Shown piece after piece: positions 33,853-43,190 of a stretch of 64,000 nucleotides of DNA. The notes beneath the pieces were generated by a model. The model was given only the letters and a program-made list of their open reading frames with translations, made no database searches and was not told the DNA's origin. Each line of letters begins with the position of its first letter. Positions within the stretch are counted from its first letter, which is position 1. Location of the stretch: assembly GCF_900454025.1 (NCBI RefSeq), contig NZ_UGQM01000001.1, positions 1,984,001 through 2,048,000 of the forward strand, given 5' to 3'. The position numbers and the translations under genes are program-made. The stretch comes from Mycolicibacterium gilvum. GTDB taxonomy: Bacteria > Actinomycetota > Actinomycetes > Mycobacteriales > Mycobacteriaceae.

Positions 33853-34989
33853 TCAGTAGGACCTGGGGAGTGAGAGGCTGTGCTGGGCCACGTAATTCAG
33901 GATCATCTCGCGGCTGACCGGGGCGATTCGCAGCAATCGCGCCAGCCCCCACTGCGGGAGGAGGCCGAAGTCCGCGGAAAGCCCGTTTCCGCCATGGGTC
34001 TGAATGGCGTGGTCGACAGCTCCTACCGCTGCTTCGGCGGCGGCGTACTTCGCCATGTTCGACGCTTCGCCCGCGGGAAGGCCGTTATCGTAGAGCCAGG
34101 CCGCCTTCGCGGTCATCATCGCCGCGAGGTCGACTTCGATCTTGGCCTTGGCCAGCGGATGCGAGATGGCTTGGTAGGAACCTATCGCCGGTCCCCACAC
34201 CGAGCGGGCGCGCGCGTAGTCGGCCGCCTGCTCGATAGCGTGGCGTCCGACGCCGATGCACACCGCGGCGCCGGTGATCCGCTCCGGATTCAAACCGTCG
34301 AACACCTGGCGGAATCCTTCGTGCTCGGTACCGACGAGGCCTGCCGCCGGAAGCCGGACGTCGTCGAAGTGCAGCGTGAACTGCTTCTCAGGCACGCTGA
34401 TCCCGACCGGAAGACGTTGTGCGACAAGGCCAGGTGCGTCTGTCGGTACCAGGAAGAGTGACAGCTTGTCGGCGCCGGTGCGTGCCACGACGATCAGCGC
34501 GTCGGCTTCGTCGACACCGGAGATGTAGTACTTGGTGCCGTTGAGGACGAAATCGTCACCATCCCGCACCGCGGTGGTGGCGATCTTGTGGGTGTTGGAG
34601 CCGGCGTCCGGCTCGGTGATCGCAAAAACGACCTTCGTCTCACCGGTCGCCATGCGAGGCAGCCATTCTCGGCGCTGATCAGAGGTGCCGTACCGGGCGA
34701 TCAGCTCGCCGGAGATCGCAGACGACACCAGCAGCAACAGGAGGGGACAGCCGTGTGCTGCGGTCTCTTCGCACACGATGGCCAGTTCGGTCATGCCGGC
34801 CCCTCCGCCACCGAACTCCTCCGGAAAGTTGATTCCGATGAATCCGTGCGCAGCGAGGTCCCGCCACAGGTCGGTGGTCGGATCGCCGGCCGTGGCGCAT
34901 TCGGCGAAATAGCAAGACCCGTACTTGGCCGTCACGGCGCCGATGGCGTCGCGAAGTTCACGGTGCTCGGGAGGTTCCAGGAAGTCCAT
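33853..34989 (-). CDS. Acyl-CoA dehydrogenase family protein with unusual active-site tail
   Basis: A 378-residue FAD-dependent acyl-CoA dehydrogenase: GFIGINFPEEFGGGGAGMTE, the FAD-binding FAITEPDAGSNTHKI, and QTHGGNGLSADFGLLPQW near the C-terminus. The segment that normally reads YEGT and supplies the catalytic Glu is IAPVSREM here, so the base must lie elsewhere (as in isovaleryl-CoA-type enzymes) or the activity differs. ATG 34989 overlaps the AtuA-like stop by one base (TGATG). In this operon it may act like citronellyl-CoA dehydrogenase (AtuD), which is inference. Confidence 0.88.
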   Translation of the reverse strand: MDFLEPPEHRELRDAIGAVTAKYGSCYFAECATAGDPTTDLWRDLAAHGFIGINFPEEFGGGGAGMTELAIVCEETAAHGCPLLLLLVSSAISGELIARYGTSDQRREWLPRMATGETKVVFAITEPDAGSNTHKIATTAVRDGDDFVLNGTKYYISGVDEADALIVVARTGADKLSLFLVPTDAPGLVAQRLPVGISVPEKQFTLHFDDVRLPAAGLVGTEHEGFRQVFDGLNPERITGAAVCIGVGRHAIEQAADYARARSVWGPAIGSYQAISHPLAKAKIEVDLAAMMTAKAAWLYDNGLPAGEASNMAKYAAAEAAVGAVDHAIQTHGGNGLSADFGLLPQWGLARLLRIAPVSREMILNYVAQHSLSLPRSY

Positions 34990-36752
34990 CAGTTCACCAG
35001 CTTGTCGGGGATGTCGGTGTAGACCGCGCGCAAGTATTCGCCGAGACCCTTTGCCTGTGGATCGGTCTTCGTGCACGACGCGACACCCTGACCCAGATAG
35101 CCGACGATCACGAAGTTGAGGGCCTTGAGGTTCGGCAGCTCGTAGCGCAGCACGGGCAACCCGGCGGCTTCGGGGATCAGTGCCTTCAGGCGTTGGACAT
35201 CGAGATGGGAACACAACCAATCCCACCGTTCGGGAGTGTCGGTCCAGACGCCGACGTTCGCGTTTCCGCCTTTGTCGCCCGAGCGCGTCGCGACCACAGC
35301 ACCGAGCGGCCGGCGGGTGGTCGGCCCGAAATCGGCCTCTTGTGAGAGGAATTCACGCTGTGCGGGGGCGGTCGCGGAGTGTTCGTGGTCGCCGTGCGAA
35401 ATGGTCTCCCGGTTGCCGTCGGCGTGGACGACGATGTGGTCGACTGCGGATGCCGGTACCAGCGTCGGCCAGTACACGCCGAACTCGCCCGCCGACGTCG
35501 GCGGCGTCGTGGTGTGAAACCCTGGGTAGCCTGCGACTGCGAGTTCGACGACACCGTTGGAGAATGCGCGGTCCACCTTGGTCCTGTCGCGATCCTTTAC
35601 GGTCACCCGCAGGTGCGCCGTCGCGTCGACCATGGACTTGGGATCAGCTCTGTCGTACCTCAGTAGCTGCACGTCGACGGAATCGAATTGGTCGCGGCCG
35701 CCGAGCAATTCGAACAGCTCGTCGACTGCCCAGGCGGCCTTGTCTTCGATGTCGAGTCCGGTGAGCACCATCGTCATCGTGTTGCGGTATCCGCCGATGG
35801 AGTTCATCGACACCTTCAGTGTCGGAGGTGGCGGACTTCCGATGGTGCCGGTGACGAGGACGCGGTCAGGGCCTTCCTGCGTGACCGACATCGTGTCGAA
35901 ATGGGCCACCACGTCGGGGTTGACGTATGCCGGCGAGGCGATCTCATAGAGCAATTGTGCGGTCACCGTTCCCACTGAGACCAGGCCGCCGGTACCGGCG
36001 TGTTTGGTGATGATGAAGCTGCCGTCGGCTGCGAGTTCGGCGACCGGGGAGCCGGGATAGCGCCGGTCGGTGATCTCACTGAATTGCGAGTAATTACCTC
36101 CCGTCGCCTGCGGACCACATTCGATGATGTGTCCGGCGGCGACCGCGCCGGCCAAGGCGTCGTAGTCCGTGCGCTTCCAGTCGTGCCACCAGGCGCCGAC
36201 CCCGACGACGAGGGCGGCGTCGGTGACCCTACCGGTGATCACGACATCGGCTCCGCCGCGGAGGGCGGCGGCGATACCCCAACCGCCGAGATACGCGTTC
36301 GCGGTGACCGGCGAAAGGTCCGAATCCGCCAACGGCGCTCCGGTGTCCAGGTTTTCGAAGGCGATTCCACTGTCGAGCAGGGAATGCAGCTTTGGCATGA
36401 GGTCGTCACCCTCGACGTGGGAGATCCTAAGATCGGCTCCGGCCTCAGCCGCGACGGCGCGGATCTGCCGGGCCATCCCGGCTGGGTTGAGTCCACCGGC
36501 GTTGACGACGATCTTGATGTTGCGCTGCGCGCAGTCAGTGACGATCTCGGAGAACTGACTGAGGAAGGTTCGCACGTACCCAGTTTCAGGGTTCTTCTGG
36601 AGGGCTTTCCACAAGATCAGCATCGTCAGCTCGGCCAGGTAGTCGCCGGTGATCACGTCGATCTCACCGCCGCTGACCAAGTCGCGCATCGCGGTGAGAC
36701 GGTCACCGTAAAAACCCGACGCATTGCCGATCCGAACCGGTCGTTTGGTCAT
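34989..36752 (-). CDS. AtuA family protein (acyclic terpene utilisation)
   Basis: A 587-residue protein of the AtuA/DUF1446 family: IGNASGFYGDRLTAMRDLV at the start, then IDVITGDYLAELTMLILWKA, VVNAGGLNPAGMARQIRAVA, and VVITGRVTDAALVVG. A separate C-terminal module (LGAVVATRSGDKGGNANVGV, then YLRAVYTDIPDKLV) is fused in the same chain. AtuA is needed for citronellol/geraniol degradation in Pseudomonas, but its reaction is not established. It overlaps both neighbours by start-stop contacts, so it is part of a tightly coupled operon with a carboxylase, hydratases and a dehydrogenase. Confidence 0.9.
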   Translation of the reverse strand: MTKRPVRIGNASGFYGDRLTAMRDLVSGGEIDVITGDYLAELTMLILWKALQKNPETGYVRTFLSQFSEIVTDCAQRNIKIVVNAGGLNPAGMARQIRAVAAEAGADLRISHVEGDDLMPKLHSLLDSGIAFENLDTGAPLADSDLSPVTANAYLGGWGIAAALRGGADVVITGRVTDAALVVGVGAWWHDWKRTDYDALAGAVAAGHIIECGPQATGGNYSQFSEITDRRYPGSPVAELAADGSFIITKHAGTGGLVSVGTVTAQLLYEIASPAYVNPDVVAHFDTMSVTQEGPDRVLVTGTIGSPPPPTLKVSMNSIGGYRNTMTMVLTGLDIEDKAAWAVDELFELLGGRDQFDSVDVQLLRYDRADPKSMVDATAHLRVTVKDRDRTKVDRAFSNGVVELAVAGYPGFHTTTPPTSAGEFGVYWPTLVPASAVDHIVVHADGNRETISHGDHEHSATAPAQREFLSQEADFGPTTRRPLGAVVATRSGDKGGNANVGVWTDTPERWDWLCSHLDVQRLKALIPEAAGLPVLRYELPNLKALNFVIVGYLGQGVASCTKTDPQAKGLGEYLRAVYTDIPDKLVN

Positions 36753-37543
36753 GGAGTCACCTTCGGTGGACGGCGGCTGGGCGCCCCGGCGAAAGCCTGC
36801 GCGACATCGAGCCAGCGGCTGGCGATGCCGCCCTCGGCAACGAGATCAGTCTCGGTCCAGTGCCGACGTTGTGTCACGACCAGGACGAACTCCTCTGCCG
36901 AACCGCGCACTTTCTCCGGGCTGTCGACCGTCCCCCACGTCCAGAGGCCACCATCGGGCGCATCCAGCGCGACGTACACATCTTCGGTGGGGACGTCGAG
37001 ACCATGAAGCCGGTGGGTGAACGCGAAGGTGGCGACCCCGAGGTGGGCGATGCTTCGCAGACCAGGACTGGGTGGATGCTCGACGCCGAGGGCATCATAG
37101 ATGTCCTGGCCGTGCGCCCAGGTCTCCATCAGCCTGGCGGTCGCCGCCGACGCTGCGCTCATGTCGGGTCCGAACCACGGCATCCGGTCCTTGGGCTCAT
37201 GCGCCGACAGCACGTCGAGCAGATCGGCCCGCGAATCCCTGAACCAGTTGAAAATGCTCTCGGGGGAGAGGATTCGGTGGTTCTCCGCGATACGGTCGGG
37301 AAAGTCCATCCCGTCCGCCATCAGCGCGTCGGCGAATGACCGGAACTCGTCGGGCCGTTGCAGGGCCATTGCCGTCGCGTCGTCGAAGAACGCCAGGTGT
37401 GTCACCTGATCCTGGATGCCCCAGCCAACGGCCGGAGTGTCGTGCCCCCACTGCTCGAATGACAGCGTGCGCAGGCAATCGGTCAGCTGATCCGATTCGG
37501 CCTTCAGGTCATCCAGAAGTTGCTTGTACCCGTCGTGATCCAC
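36749..37543 (-). CDS. TIGR03084 family protein (DinB/mycothiol-dependent maleylpyruvate isomerase fold)
   Basis: A 264-residue protein with the metal-binding DinB-like four-helix fold: an N-terminal ELxxL-type helix (LLDDLKAESDQLTDCL), GIQDQVTHLAFFDDATAMAL with the first His, and RLMETWAHGQDIYDALG with the second His-Asp pair. TIGR03084 members are actinobacterial and uncharacterised; the related mycothiol-dependent isomerases use the same metal site. ATGA overlap with the AtuA-like gene and a three-base gap to the enoyl-CoA hydratase place it within the operon. A role in thiol-dependent chemistry on an acyl intermediate is conceivable. Confidence 0.85.
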   Translation of the reverse strand: MDHDGYKQLLDDLKAESDQLTDCLRTLSFEQWGHDTPAVGWGIQDQVTHLAFFDDATAMALQRPDEFRSFADALMADGMDFPDRIAENHRILSPESIFNWFRDSRADLLDVLSAHEPKDRMPWFGPDMSAASAATARLMETWAHGQDIYDALGVEHPPSPGLRSIAHLGVATFAFTHRLHGLDVPTEDVYVALDAPDGGLWTWGTVDSPEKVRGSAEEFVLVVTQRRHWTETDLVAEGGIASRWLDVAQAFAGAPSRRPPKVTP

Positions 37544-37546
37544 AGC

Positions 37547-38305
37547 TCAGATACCTTTCCAGGCGGGTTTCCGCTTCTCTTTGAACGCTTGCATGCCCTC
37601 TTGGGCGTCGGCGCTGAGATAGACGTCTCGCCAAAGGCTCTCGGCACGTTCGAAGGCCTCGCTGAGCGGATACTCGGCCGTCAATGTGGCCGTGGCCTTT
37701 CCGGCGGTGACCGAGAGCGGTGCGTTGGCGGCGATCTGTTCAGCGAGGTCCTGAGCGGCTTCCACGAGTTCGTCCGGCTCGGCGAGTTGGTTGACGAATC
37801 CGATCTCGTATGCGCGCTGCGCAGTCAACGGGGCACCGGTCAATACGAGTTCCATCACGACCCGGCGCGGGATCATCAACGGTAATGGCGCCGCCCACGG
37901 AGAACCACGGCCCACCTTGACCTCGGTGATGCCGAAGGACGCGGTGGTACTTGCCACGCACAGATCGCAGGTCTGTGCCAGCAGGAAGCCGCCGGCGAAC
38001 GCGACACCGTTGACCGCGGCGATGGTGGGTTTGTCGACCTCGATGTTGCGCCCGAATTGGGGCACGTAATCGACCGGCGGAATGGTGAGGCCCTCGGCGG
38101 ACATTTCCTTCAAATCACCTCCGGCGCAGAAGGCCTTGTCACCGGACCCGGTCAGCACGAGCACTTTGGCCGTGTCGTCGTCGTTGTATCGGCGCACACC
38201 CTCGAACAGCCCCTGGCGGACCGCGTTGCTCAGGCTGTTGCGCGCCTCCGGTCGGTCGATGGTCAGCCAGGCGACACCGTTGCGGACTCCATAGGTGACG
38301 CTCAT
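37547..38305 (-). CDS. Enoyl-CoA hydratase/isomerase family protein (second of two in the operon)
   Basis: A 252-residue crotonase-fold enzyme: TIDRPEARNSLSNAVR, FCAGGDLKEMSAEGL, NGVAFAGGFLLAQTCDLCVA, and TEVKVGRGSPWAAPLPLM. The usual hydratase Glu pair is not obvious in the last segment, so isomerase or another crotonase reaction is possible. It would fit the isohexenylglutaconyl-CoA hydratase (AtuE) or methylglutaconyl-CoA hydratase step after the carboxylase. ATG 38305 overlaps the carboxylase alpha stop as ATGA. The frame continues upstream without homology. Confidence 0.9.
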   Translation of the reverse strand: MSVTYGVRNGVAWLTIDRPEARNSLSNAVRQGLFEGVRRYNDDDTAKVLVLTGSGDKAFCAGGDLKEMSAEGLTIPPVDYVPQFGRNIEVDKPTIAAVNGVAFAGGFLLAQTCDLCVASTTASFGITEVKVGRGSPWAAPLPLMIPRRVVMELVLTGAPLTAQRAYEIGFVNQLAEPDELVEAAQDLAEQIAANAPLSVTAGKATATLTAEYPLSEAFERAESLWRDVYLSADAQEGMQAFKEKRKPAWKGI

Positions 38306-40296
38306 GACGAACCGTCGGACACCACGGCGAGCACCTGACCGGAGTCGACCTGGTCGCCCACGGTCACCGACAGAGTCGTCACGATTCCGTCGGACGGTGC
38401 ACGCACGGCGTGCTCCATCTTCATGGCCTCCAGGACGACGACCGTGGTGCCCGCTGTAACGTCTGCCCCCTCGTTGACCTCGATGCGCACCACCGAACCC
38501 GGCATCGGCGCCAACAGCGAGCCGGCTTCCTGCAAACTGGTGGGATCCGGGAACCGTGGGACCTCGGCCAGGGCCGCGGAGCCCAGCGAGCTGTCCACGT
38601 AATGCATTGCACCGCACCGGGTCACGTGATAGCGGCGCCGTACCCCGGCGATCTCGGCGTCCACCAGCCCATCGCTGGCGGAGAGGACACGCATCTGGGG
38701 CTGCCAGTCGCCGACGGAGGCCGACAGCTCGCCACGGGTGAACCGGTAGTCGACGTCGAAGGTGTCTTCGCCGCAGTGGAACGATACGCGCTGGTCTTGG
38801 CTGGCAAGGGTCCGCCAGCCCGACGGCAGTCCGGGCAGCACCGGTGAGGCGGTGCGTCGATCGGCCTGCGCGGCAACGGCGGCCACCAAGGCGTGCACCC
38901 GGGCGGTCTCGCTGTGGGTACCGGTGGCCATCAGGTCCGCTGGATCGTGGCGCTCGAGGTATCCGGTGTCGATCGACCCGGTCCGGAACTCGTGCTCGCG
39001 CAGGATGCCGACGAGCAGATCGCGGTTGGTGGTGACGCCGTGGATGCGGGTCTCGGTCAACGCCCGCGCCACCCGGGCGCAGGCCTCGTCACGGGTGGCG
39101 CCATAGCCGATGACCTTGGCCAGCATCGGGTCGTAGAAGGTGCTGATCCGCGATCCGGACGTGAAACCGGCGTCGACGCGGATCCCGTCGAACTGCGGGA
39201 ACTCCAGACTCGCCAGCGTGCCGGACACCGGGATGAACCCGGCCGCAACGTCTTCGGCGTAAAGCCGGACCTCGACGGCGTGTCCGCGGGGCGTGCTGTC
39301 GAGCATCTCCGGGGGCAGCGGCTGGCCGGCCGCCACCAGCAGTTGTGCCCGAACCAGGTCGATGCCGGTGACGAGTTCGGTGACCGGGTGCTCGACCTGC
39401 AGACGGGTGTTGACCTCCAGGAAGTAGAACGAACCGTCCTGCGCCATAACGAATTCGACGGTTCCGGCGCCTTCGTAGGCGAGTGCCTTGCCGGCCGCGA
39501 CCGCGGCGCGGCCCAATTCGTCGCGCAGCGTCTCGTCGACGGCGACCGAGGGGGCTTCCTCGATGATCTTCTGGTAGCGGCGCTGAATCGAGCACTCCCG
39601 TTCGCCGAGGTGAACCAGGGTGCCGTGGCGATCGCCGAAGATCTGCACCTCGATGTGCCGGGGCTGCTCGACGAACTTCTCCAGGAACACCGTGCCGTCG
39701 CCGAAGGCCGAGGCCGCCTCCCGGCGGGCGGAAGCCACCGCCTCGACGAGTTCGTCCTCGGTGCGCACAATCCGCATGCCTCGTCCACCGCCGCCGAACG
39801 CGGCCTTCACCAGGATCGGAAACCCGATGTCGGCAGCCGCGGAGCGCAACCGCTCGGGATCTTCGTCACTCGCGGAATCGACAGTGGCGCCCGGCAAGAC
39901 CGGTACCCCGGCGGCGTGCATCATCTCTTTGGCCGCGATCTTGGAACCCATCGCGGTGATCGCCTCGGGGCTCGGACCGACGAAGATGACACCCGCTTCG
40001 CCGCAGGCACGTGCGAATTCTGCGTTCTCCGAGAGGAATCCATACCCCGGGTGGATGGCGTCGGCGCCAGTGGTGGCGGCGGCGGCAAGCACCAGATCGG
40101 CACGCAGATAGGTGTCTGCCGGCGCGGTGCCCGGCAGGTGGACCGACTGGTCGGCCTGCCCGACGTAGGGTGCGTCGCGGTCGGCGTCGGAGTAGAGCGC
40201 CACGGTCGCGATGTCCATCGCGCGGGCGGTCCTGACGATGCGGGAGGCGATTTCGCCGCGGTTGGCGATCAGCAGTGTGGTGATCGGGCTGCTCAT
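38302..40296 (-). CDS. Acyl-CoA carboxylase alpha subunit (biotin carboxylase and biotin carrier)
   Basis: About 664 residues. The biotin carboxylase begins TLLIANRGEIASRIVRTARA; FGGGGRGMRIV is the ATP-grasp glycine loop and VNTRLQVEHPVTELVTGIDL the active-site block. The C-terminal carrier domain has the biotinylated Lys in EAMKMEHAV. It works with the beta subunit encoded just upstream to carboxylate an acyl-CoA, with overall similarity to methylcrotonyl-/geranyl-CoA carboxylase alpha. ATG 40296 starts at the conserved domain; GTG 40308, which overlaps the beta stop as GTGA, would add four residues and is an equally plausible coupled start. Confidence 0.93.
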   Translation of the reverse strand: MSSPITTLLIANRGEIASRIVRTARAMDIATVALYSDADRDAPYVGQADQSVHLPGTAPADTYLRADLVLAAAATTGADAIHPGYGFLSENAEFARACGEAGVIFVGPSPEAITAMGSKIAAKEMMHAAGVPVLPGATVDSASDEDPERLRSAAADIGFPILVKAAFGGGGRGMRIVRTEDELVEAVASARREAASAFGDGTVFLEKFVEQPRHIEVQIFGDRHGTLVHLGERECSIQRRYQKIIEEAPSVAVDETLRDELGRAAVAAGKALAYEGAGTVEFVMAQDGSFYFLEVNTRLQVEHPVTELVTGIDLVRAQLLVAAGQPLPPEMLDSTPRGHAVEVRLYAEDVAAGFIPVSGTLASLEFPQFDGIRVDAGFTSGSRISTFYDPMLAKVIGYGATRDEACARVARALTETRIHGVTTNRDLLVGILREHEFRTGSIDTGYLERHDPADLMATGTHSETARVHALVAAVAAQADRRTASPVLPGLPSGWRTLASQDQRVSFHCGEDTFDVDYRFTRGELSASVGDWQPQMRVLSASDGLVDAEIAGVRRRYHVTRCGAMHYVDSSLGSAALAEVPRFPDPTSLQEAGSLLAPMPGSVVRIEVNEGADVTAGTTVVVLEAMKMEHAVRAPSDGIVTTLSVTVGDQVDSGQVLAVVSDGSS

Positions 40297-40304
40297 GGTG
40301 GGTC

Positions 40305-41903
40305 TCACATCCTGAATACGCCGAAGCCGCGACGGCCGGCGACGACATTGGAATGGGCTGCCGACAGTGCCATGCCGAGTACCGAGCGGGTGTCGCGCGG
40401 GTCGATGACGCCGTCGTCGTAGATGCGCGCGGACACGAAGAACGAGTGGGACTCGCGCTCGATCTGCGCCTCGATCTCGGCGGTGCGTTTGGCATCGGCC
40501 TCGACGTCGAATTCCCGGCCGGCAGCTTCGGCGGAAGCCTTGCCGACGATGGACATCACCCCGGCCAGTTGCGCCGCGCCCATCACGGCAAGTTTGGCGT
40601 TGACCCAGCTGAACATGAATCGCGGGTCGTAGGCACGCCCCGACATCCCGTAGTTTCCGGCGCCGAAGGAGCCGCCCATGTTGATGGTGATGTGCGGGAC
40701 GGTGCTGTTGGTGACGGCGTTGATCATCTTGGCGCCGTCCTTGATGATTCCGCCCTGTTCGTATTCGGTGCCCACCATGTAGCCGGTGACGTTCTGCAGG
40801 AAGATCAGCGGAGTGTCCGTCTGGTTGGCCAGCAGGATGAATTCCGTTGCCTTCTTGGACTCCTCGCTGAACAACACGCCGCGGGTGTTGGCCAGGATCC
40901 CCACCGGGAAACCGTGGATGGACGCCCAGCCGGTGGCCAGGCTGGTGCCCCAGCGGGGCTTGTACTCCGAGAAGCGCGATCCGTCGGCGATGCGGGCGAT
41001 CACTTCACGGGGATCGAAGGGAATCCGGGAGTCGCCGGAGGCGATTCCCAGCAGTTCCTCGCTGTCATAGAGCGGTGCGTCGGCGGGTTGGGTCGGCCCG
41101 GGACCGAGCTTGCGCCAGTTGAGATGGGCCACGATGTCGCGGCCGATCCGGATGGCATCGATTTCATCGACGGCGAAGTAGTCGCCCAACCCGGAGACGC
41201 GGGTGTGCATGTCAGCCCCGCCGAGGGCTTCGTCGTCGGCGTCCTCCCCGGTGGCCATCTTGACCAGCGGCGGGCCGCCCAGGAACACCTTGGCCTGATT
41301 GTCGACGAGTACGGCGTAGTCGCACATGCCCGGCACGTAGGCGCCGCCGGCGGTGGAGTTGCCGAAGACCAGTGCGACGCTGGGAATTCCCATCGCCGAG
41401 AGCTCGGTGAGATCGTGGAAGATCTTGCCGGCGTGCACGAAGAGCTCGGACTGAGTTGGCAGGTCCGCACCACCGGATTCCACCAGATAGACCACCGGCA
41501 GGCGGTTGACCCGGGCGATCTCCAACGCGCGCAGATTCTTTCGCAGTGTGAACGGGTTCATCGTGCCGCCGCGCACCGTCGGGTCGTGCGCGATGATCGT
41601 GCACTCGACACCCGAGACCACCCCGACTCCGGTCACGATGGCCGCACCGACGTTGAACTCCGTGCCCCACGCCGCCAGTGCCGACAGTTCCATGAACGGG
41701 GCGTCGCGGTCCACGAGAAGTTCGATGCGTTCCCGGGCCAGCAGTCGACCACGGTCGTGGTGGCGCTTGACGTAACGCTCGCCGCCGCCGGCAGCCACGA
41801 GTCTGAGCTGTTCGTCGAGCGCGGCGACGGCGCCGACCTGCATCTCACGGTTGGACAGGAAGGTTTCGGAGGTGGTGTCCACCTCCGATGTCAGGACTGT
41901 CAT
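40305..41903 (-). CDS. Acyl-CoA carboxylase beta subunit (carboxyltransferase), MCC/geranyl-CoA type
   Basis: A 532-residue carboxyltransferase. Hallmarks are VVYLVESGGADLPTQ and GNSTAGGAYVPGMCDYAVLV in the N domain, and FLQNVTGYMVGTEYEQGGII, then GGSFGAGNYGMSGRAYDPRF in the C domain, the pattern of methylcrotonyl-CoA and geranyl-CoA carboxylase beta subunits. ATG 41903 has an AGTAGGT-like ribosome site; longer starts are unsupported. It is the first gene of the eight-gene operon running to mmr. The substrate is probably a 3-methyl-branched enoyl-CoA such as geranyl-, isohexenyl- or methylcrotonyl-CoA. Confidence 0.93.
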   Translation of the reverse strand: MTVLTSEVDTTSETFLSNREMQVGAVAALDEQLRLVAAGGGERYVKRHHDRGRLLARERIELLVDRDAPFMELSALAAWGTEFNVGAAIVTGVGVVSGVECTIIAHDPTVRGGTMNPFTLRKNLRALEIARVNRLPVVYLVESGGADLPTQSELFVHAGKIFHDLTELSAMGIPSVALVFGNSTAGGAYVPGMCDYAVLVDNQAKVFLGGPPLVKMATGEDADDEALGGADMHTRVSGLGDYFAVDEIDAIRIGRDIVAHLNWRKLGPGPTQPADAPLYDSEELLGIASGDSRIPFDPREVIARIADGSRFSEYKPRWGTSLATGWASIHGFPVGILANTRGVLFSEESKKATEFILLANQTDTPLIFLQNVTGYMVGTEYEQGGIIKDGAKMINAVTNSTVPHITINMGGSFGAGNYGMSGRAYDPRFMFSWVNAKLAVMGAAQLAGVMSIVGKASAEAAGREFDVEADAKRTAEIEAQIERESHSFFVSARIYDDGVIDPRDTRSVLGMALSAAHSNVVAGRRGFGVFRM

Positions 41904-42069
41904 CGGTGACCTACTCGACGGGTGATCAGTGGTGTCAGAACAAGAGTGAATGTCCATACGCTAAAGGAGCGCGAGTGCCGGACAAAGGGCATGCCGAGAA
42001 ACACCTCCAACTGGTGATATGAATGGCTCGCCGGGGATAGGCAGGGCGCCAGGCACCGTCGATAGCTAG

Positions 42070-42996
42070 TCATCGATCACTTTCTTTCCGTTGATTTTGG
42101 GCTGCGCGATATCCGGCCCGCAGTTCCCGGACCAACCCCTCGACATCGGTGACCTCGTGCACACCGGACACGCTGTGGCCGGCGCTCCAGGCGTCGCGGT
42201 TGGCCAACAACTGGTCCTGACCGAAACCGACCCCGGACGCCCCGGTAGCGGGGTGGGCATCGAGCCAACACGACAACAGGCTCGCCGGTATCCCGCCGAC
42301 CCGATCGGACAAGCGGACATCGTCGAGCGTGGCCGATACAAGTGCCCGGCGGTACTCGTCATCGGCACCGCTCTCCTGGGTGGCGATGAACCGGGTGCCG
42401 AGGTACACGAGATCGGCGCCGAGCATCTGGGCGGCGAGAATGGATCGGCCGTCGCTGATACCCCCGGCCAGTACCACCGGCCCGTCGTACCGCTGCCGGA
42501 TCGCGCGCACGAACGCGAACGGATTCGCCCATCCAGTCTGTCCGCCCGCGCCGGCGGTCAGCAGCACCAGCCCGTCGGCACCGGCGTCGAGTGCCCGCCA
42601 GGCATGCTCCAAACTCGCGACGTCGGCATACACCGCGGCGCCCGCGTCATGCAACGGGTCGATGACCGGCGCGGGAGACCCGACACTGGTGATGACGAGT
42701 TCGACGCCGTGGCGCACGAGCACGGTCAGGTCGGCATCGCGCCGGGTGTTGCTCCGGTGTACGACGAGATTGGGGGCCGGCGGTGCTGCCGTCGTGTCCA
42801 GTTCCGCCTGCATCCGGTACAGCCAGTCGTCGAGCTCTTGCGGGTTCCGGGCGTTGTGGGTGGGAAAGGCGCCGATCACGCCGCTCCGGCATGCGGCCAG
42901 GACCATCTCGGGCGTCGACACGCTGGTCATCGGTGCGGCGATCACCGGCAACTCGAGCCGGGCTTCCCACGGGATGGTCCGGGCGGGATAGGGCAC
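42070..42996 (-). CDS. Nitronate monooxygenase-like flavoprotein (NPD family)
   Basis: A 308-residue FMN TIM-barrel enzyme. LELPVIAAPMTSVSTPEMVL opens the barrel, HGVELVITSVGSPAPVIDPL and ALDAGADGLVLLTAGAGGQT give the substrate and FMN phosphate regions, and PVVLAGGISDGRSILAAQML and GADLVYLGTRFIATQES complete it. GTG 42996 is preferred because GAGG lies five bases before it and it starts just ahead of the conserved barrel; the frame extends upstream without homology. It oxidises nitronates, or may serve as an enoyl reductase in related families. It lies alone between the carboxylase operon and the divergent LuxR genes. Confidence 0.85.
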   Translation of the reverse strand: MPYPARTIPWEARLELPVIAAPMTSVSTPEMVLAACRSGVIGAFPTHNARNPQELDDWLYRMQAELDTTAAPPAPNLVVHRSNTRRDADLTVLVRHGVELVITSVGSPAPVIDPLHDAGAAVYADVASLEHAWRALDAGADGLVLLTAGAGGQTGWANPFAFVRAIRQRYDGPVVLAGGISDGRSILAAQMLGADLVYLGTRFIATQESGADDEYRRALVSATLDDVRLSDRVGGIPASLLSCWLDAHPATGASGVGFGQDQLLANRDAWSAGHSVSGVHEVTDVEGLVRELRAGYRAAQNQRKESDR

Positions 42997-43131
42997 GTGA
43001 ACCTCGGGATCGGCGAATGAATTAGTGAATTCAAAATAACTAAGTGTGCCGCGTTCGTCAACCGGCGGGACGGCTCCGCATGGGCCTCTTGTCCCGAAGT
43101 TATCCAGGTCATCGCTCGATAATCGGCGGCG

Positions 43132-43190
43132 TTGACAAAGTGACACACGTCACCAATGATGGGTGACGTTAGTTAATCGTTAACCGCATC
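43132..43190 (+). promoter_or_regulatory. Candidate promoter and operator region of the GAF-LuxR pair
   Basis: A TTGACA at 43132-43137 with AATGAT 17 bp downstream could be a -35/-10 pair. It overlaps two inverted repeats: GTGAC-ACAC-GTCAC at 43140-43153 and GTTAA-TCG-TTAAC at 43172-43184, the latter just before the annotated GTG start. Either could be an autoregulatory LuxR site. This is a reading of symmetry only. Confidence 0.4.

Noticed and set aside
38893..42000. Long plus-strand frames opposite the carboxylase alpha and beta genes
   Set aside because: Shadows of two strongly conserved enzymes; no motifs of their own.
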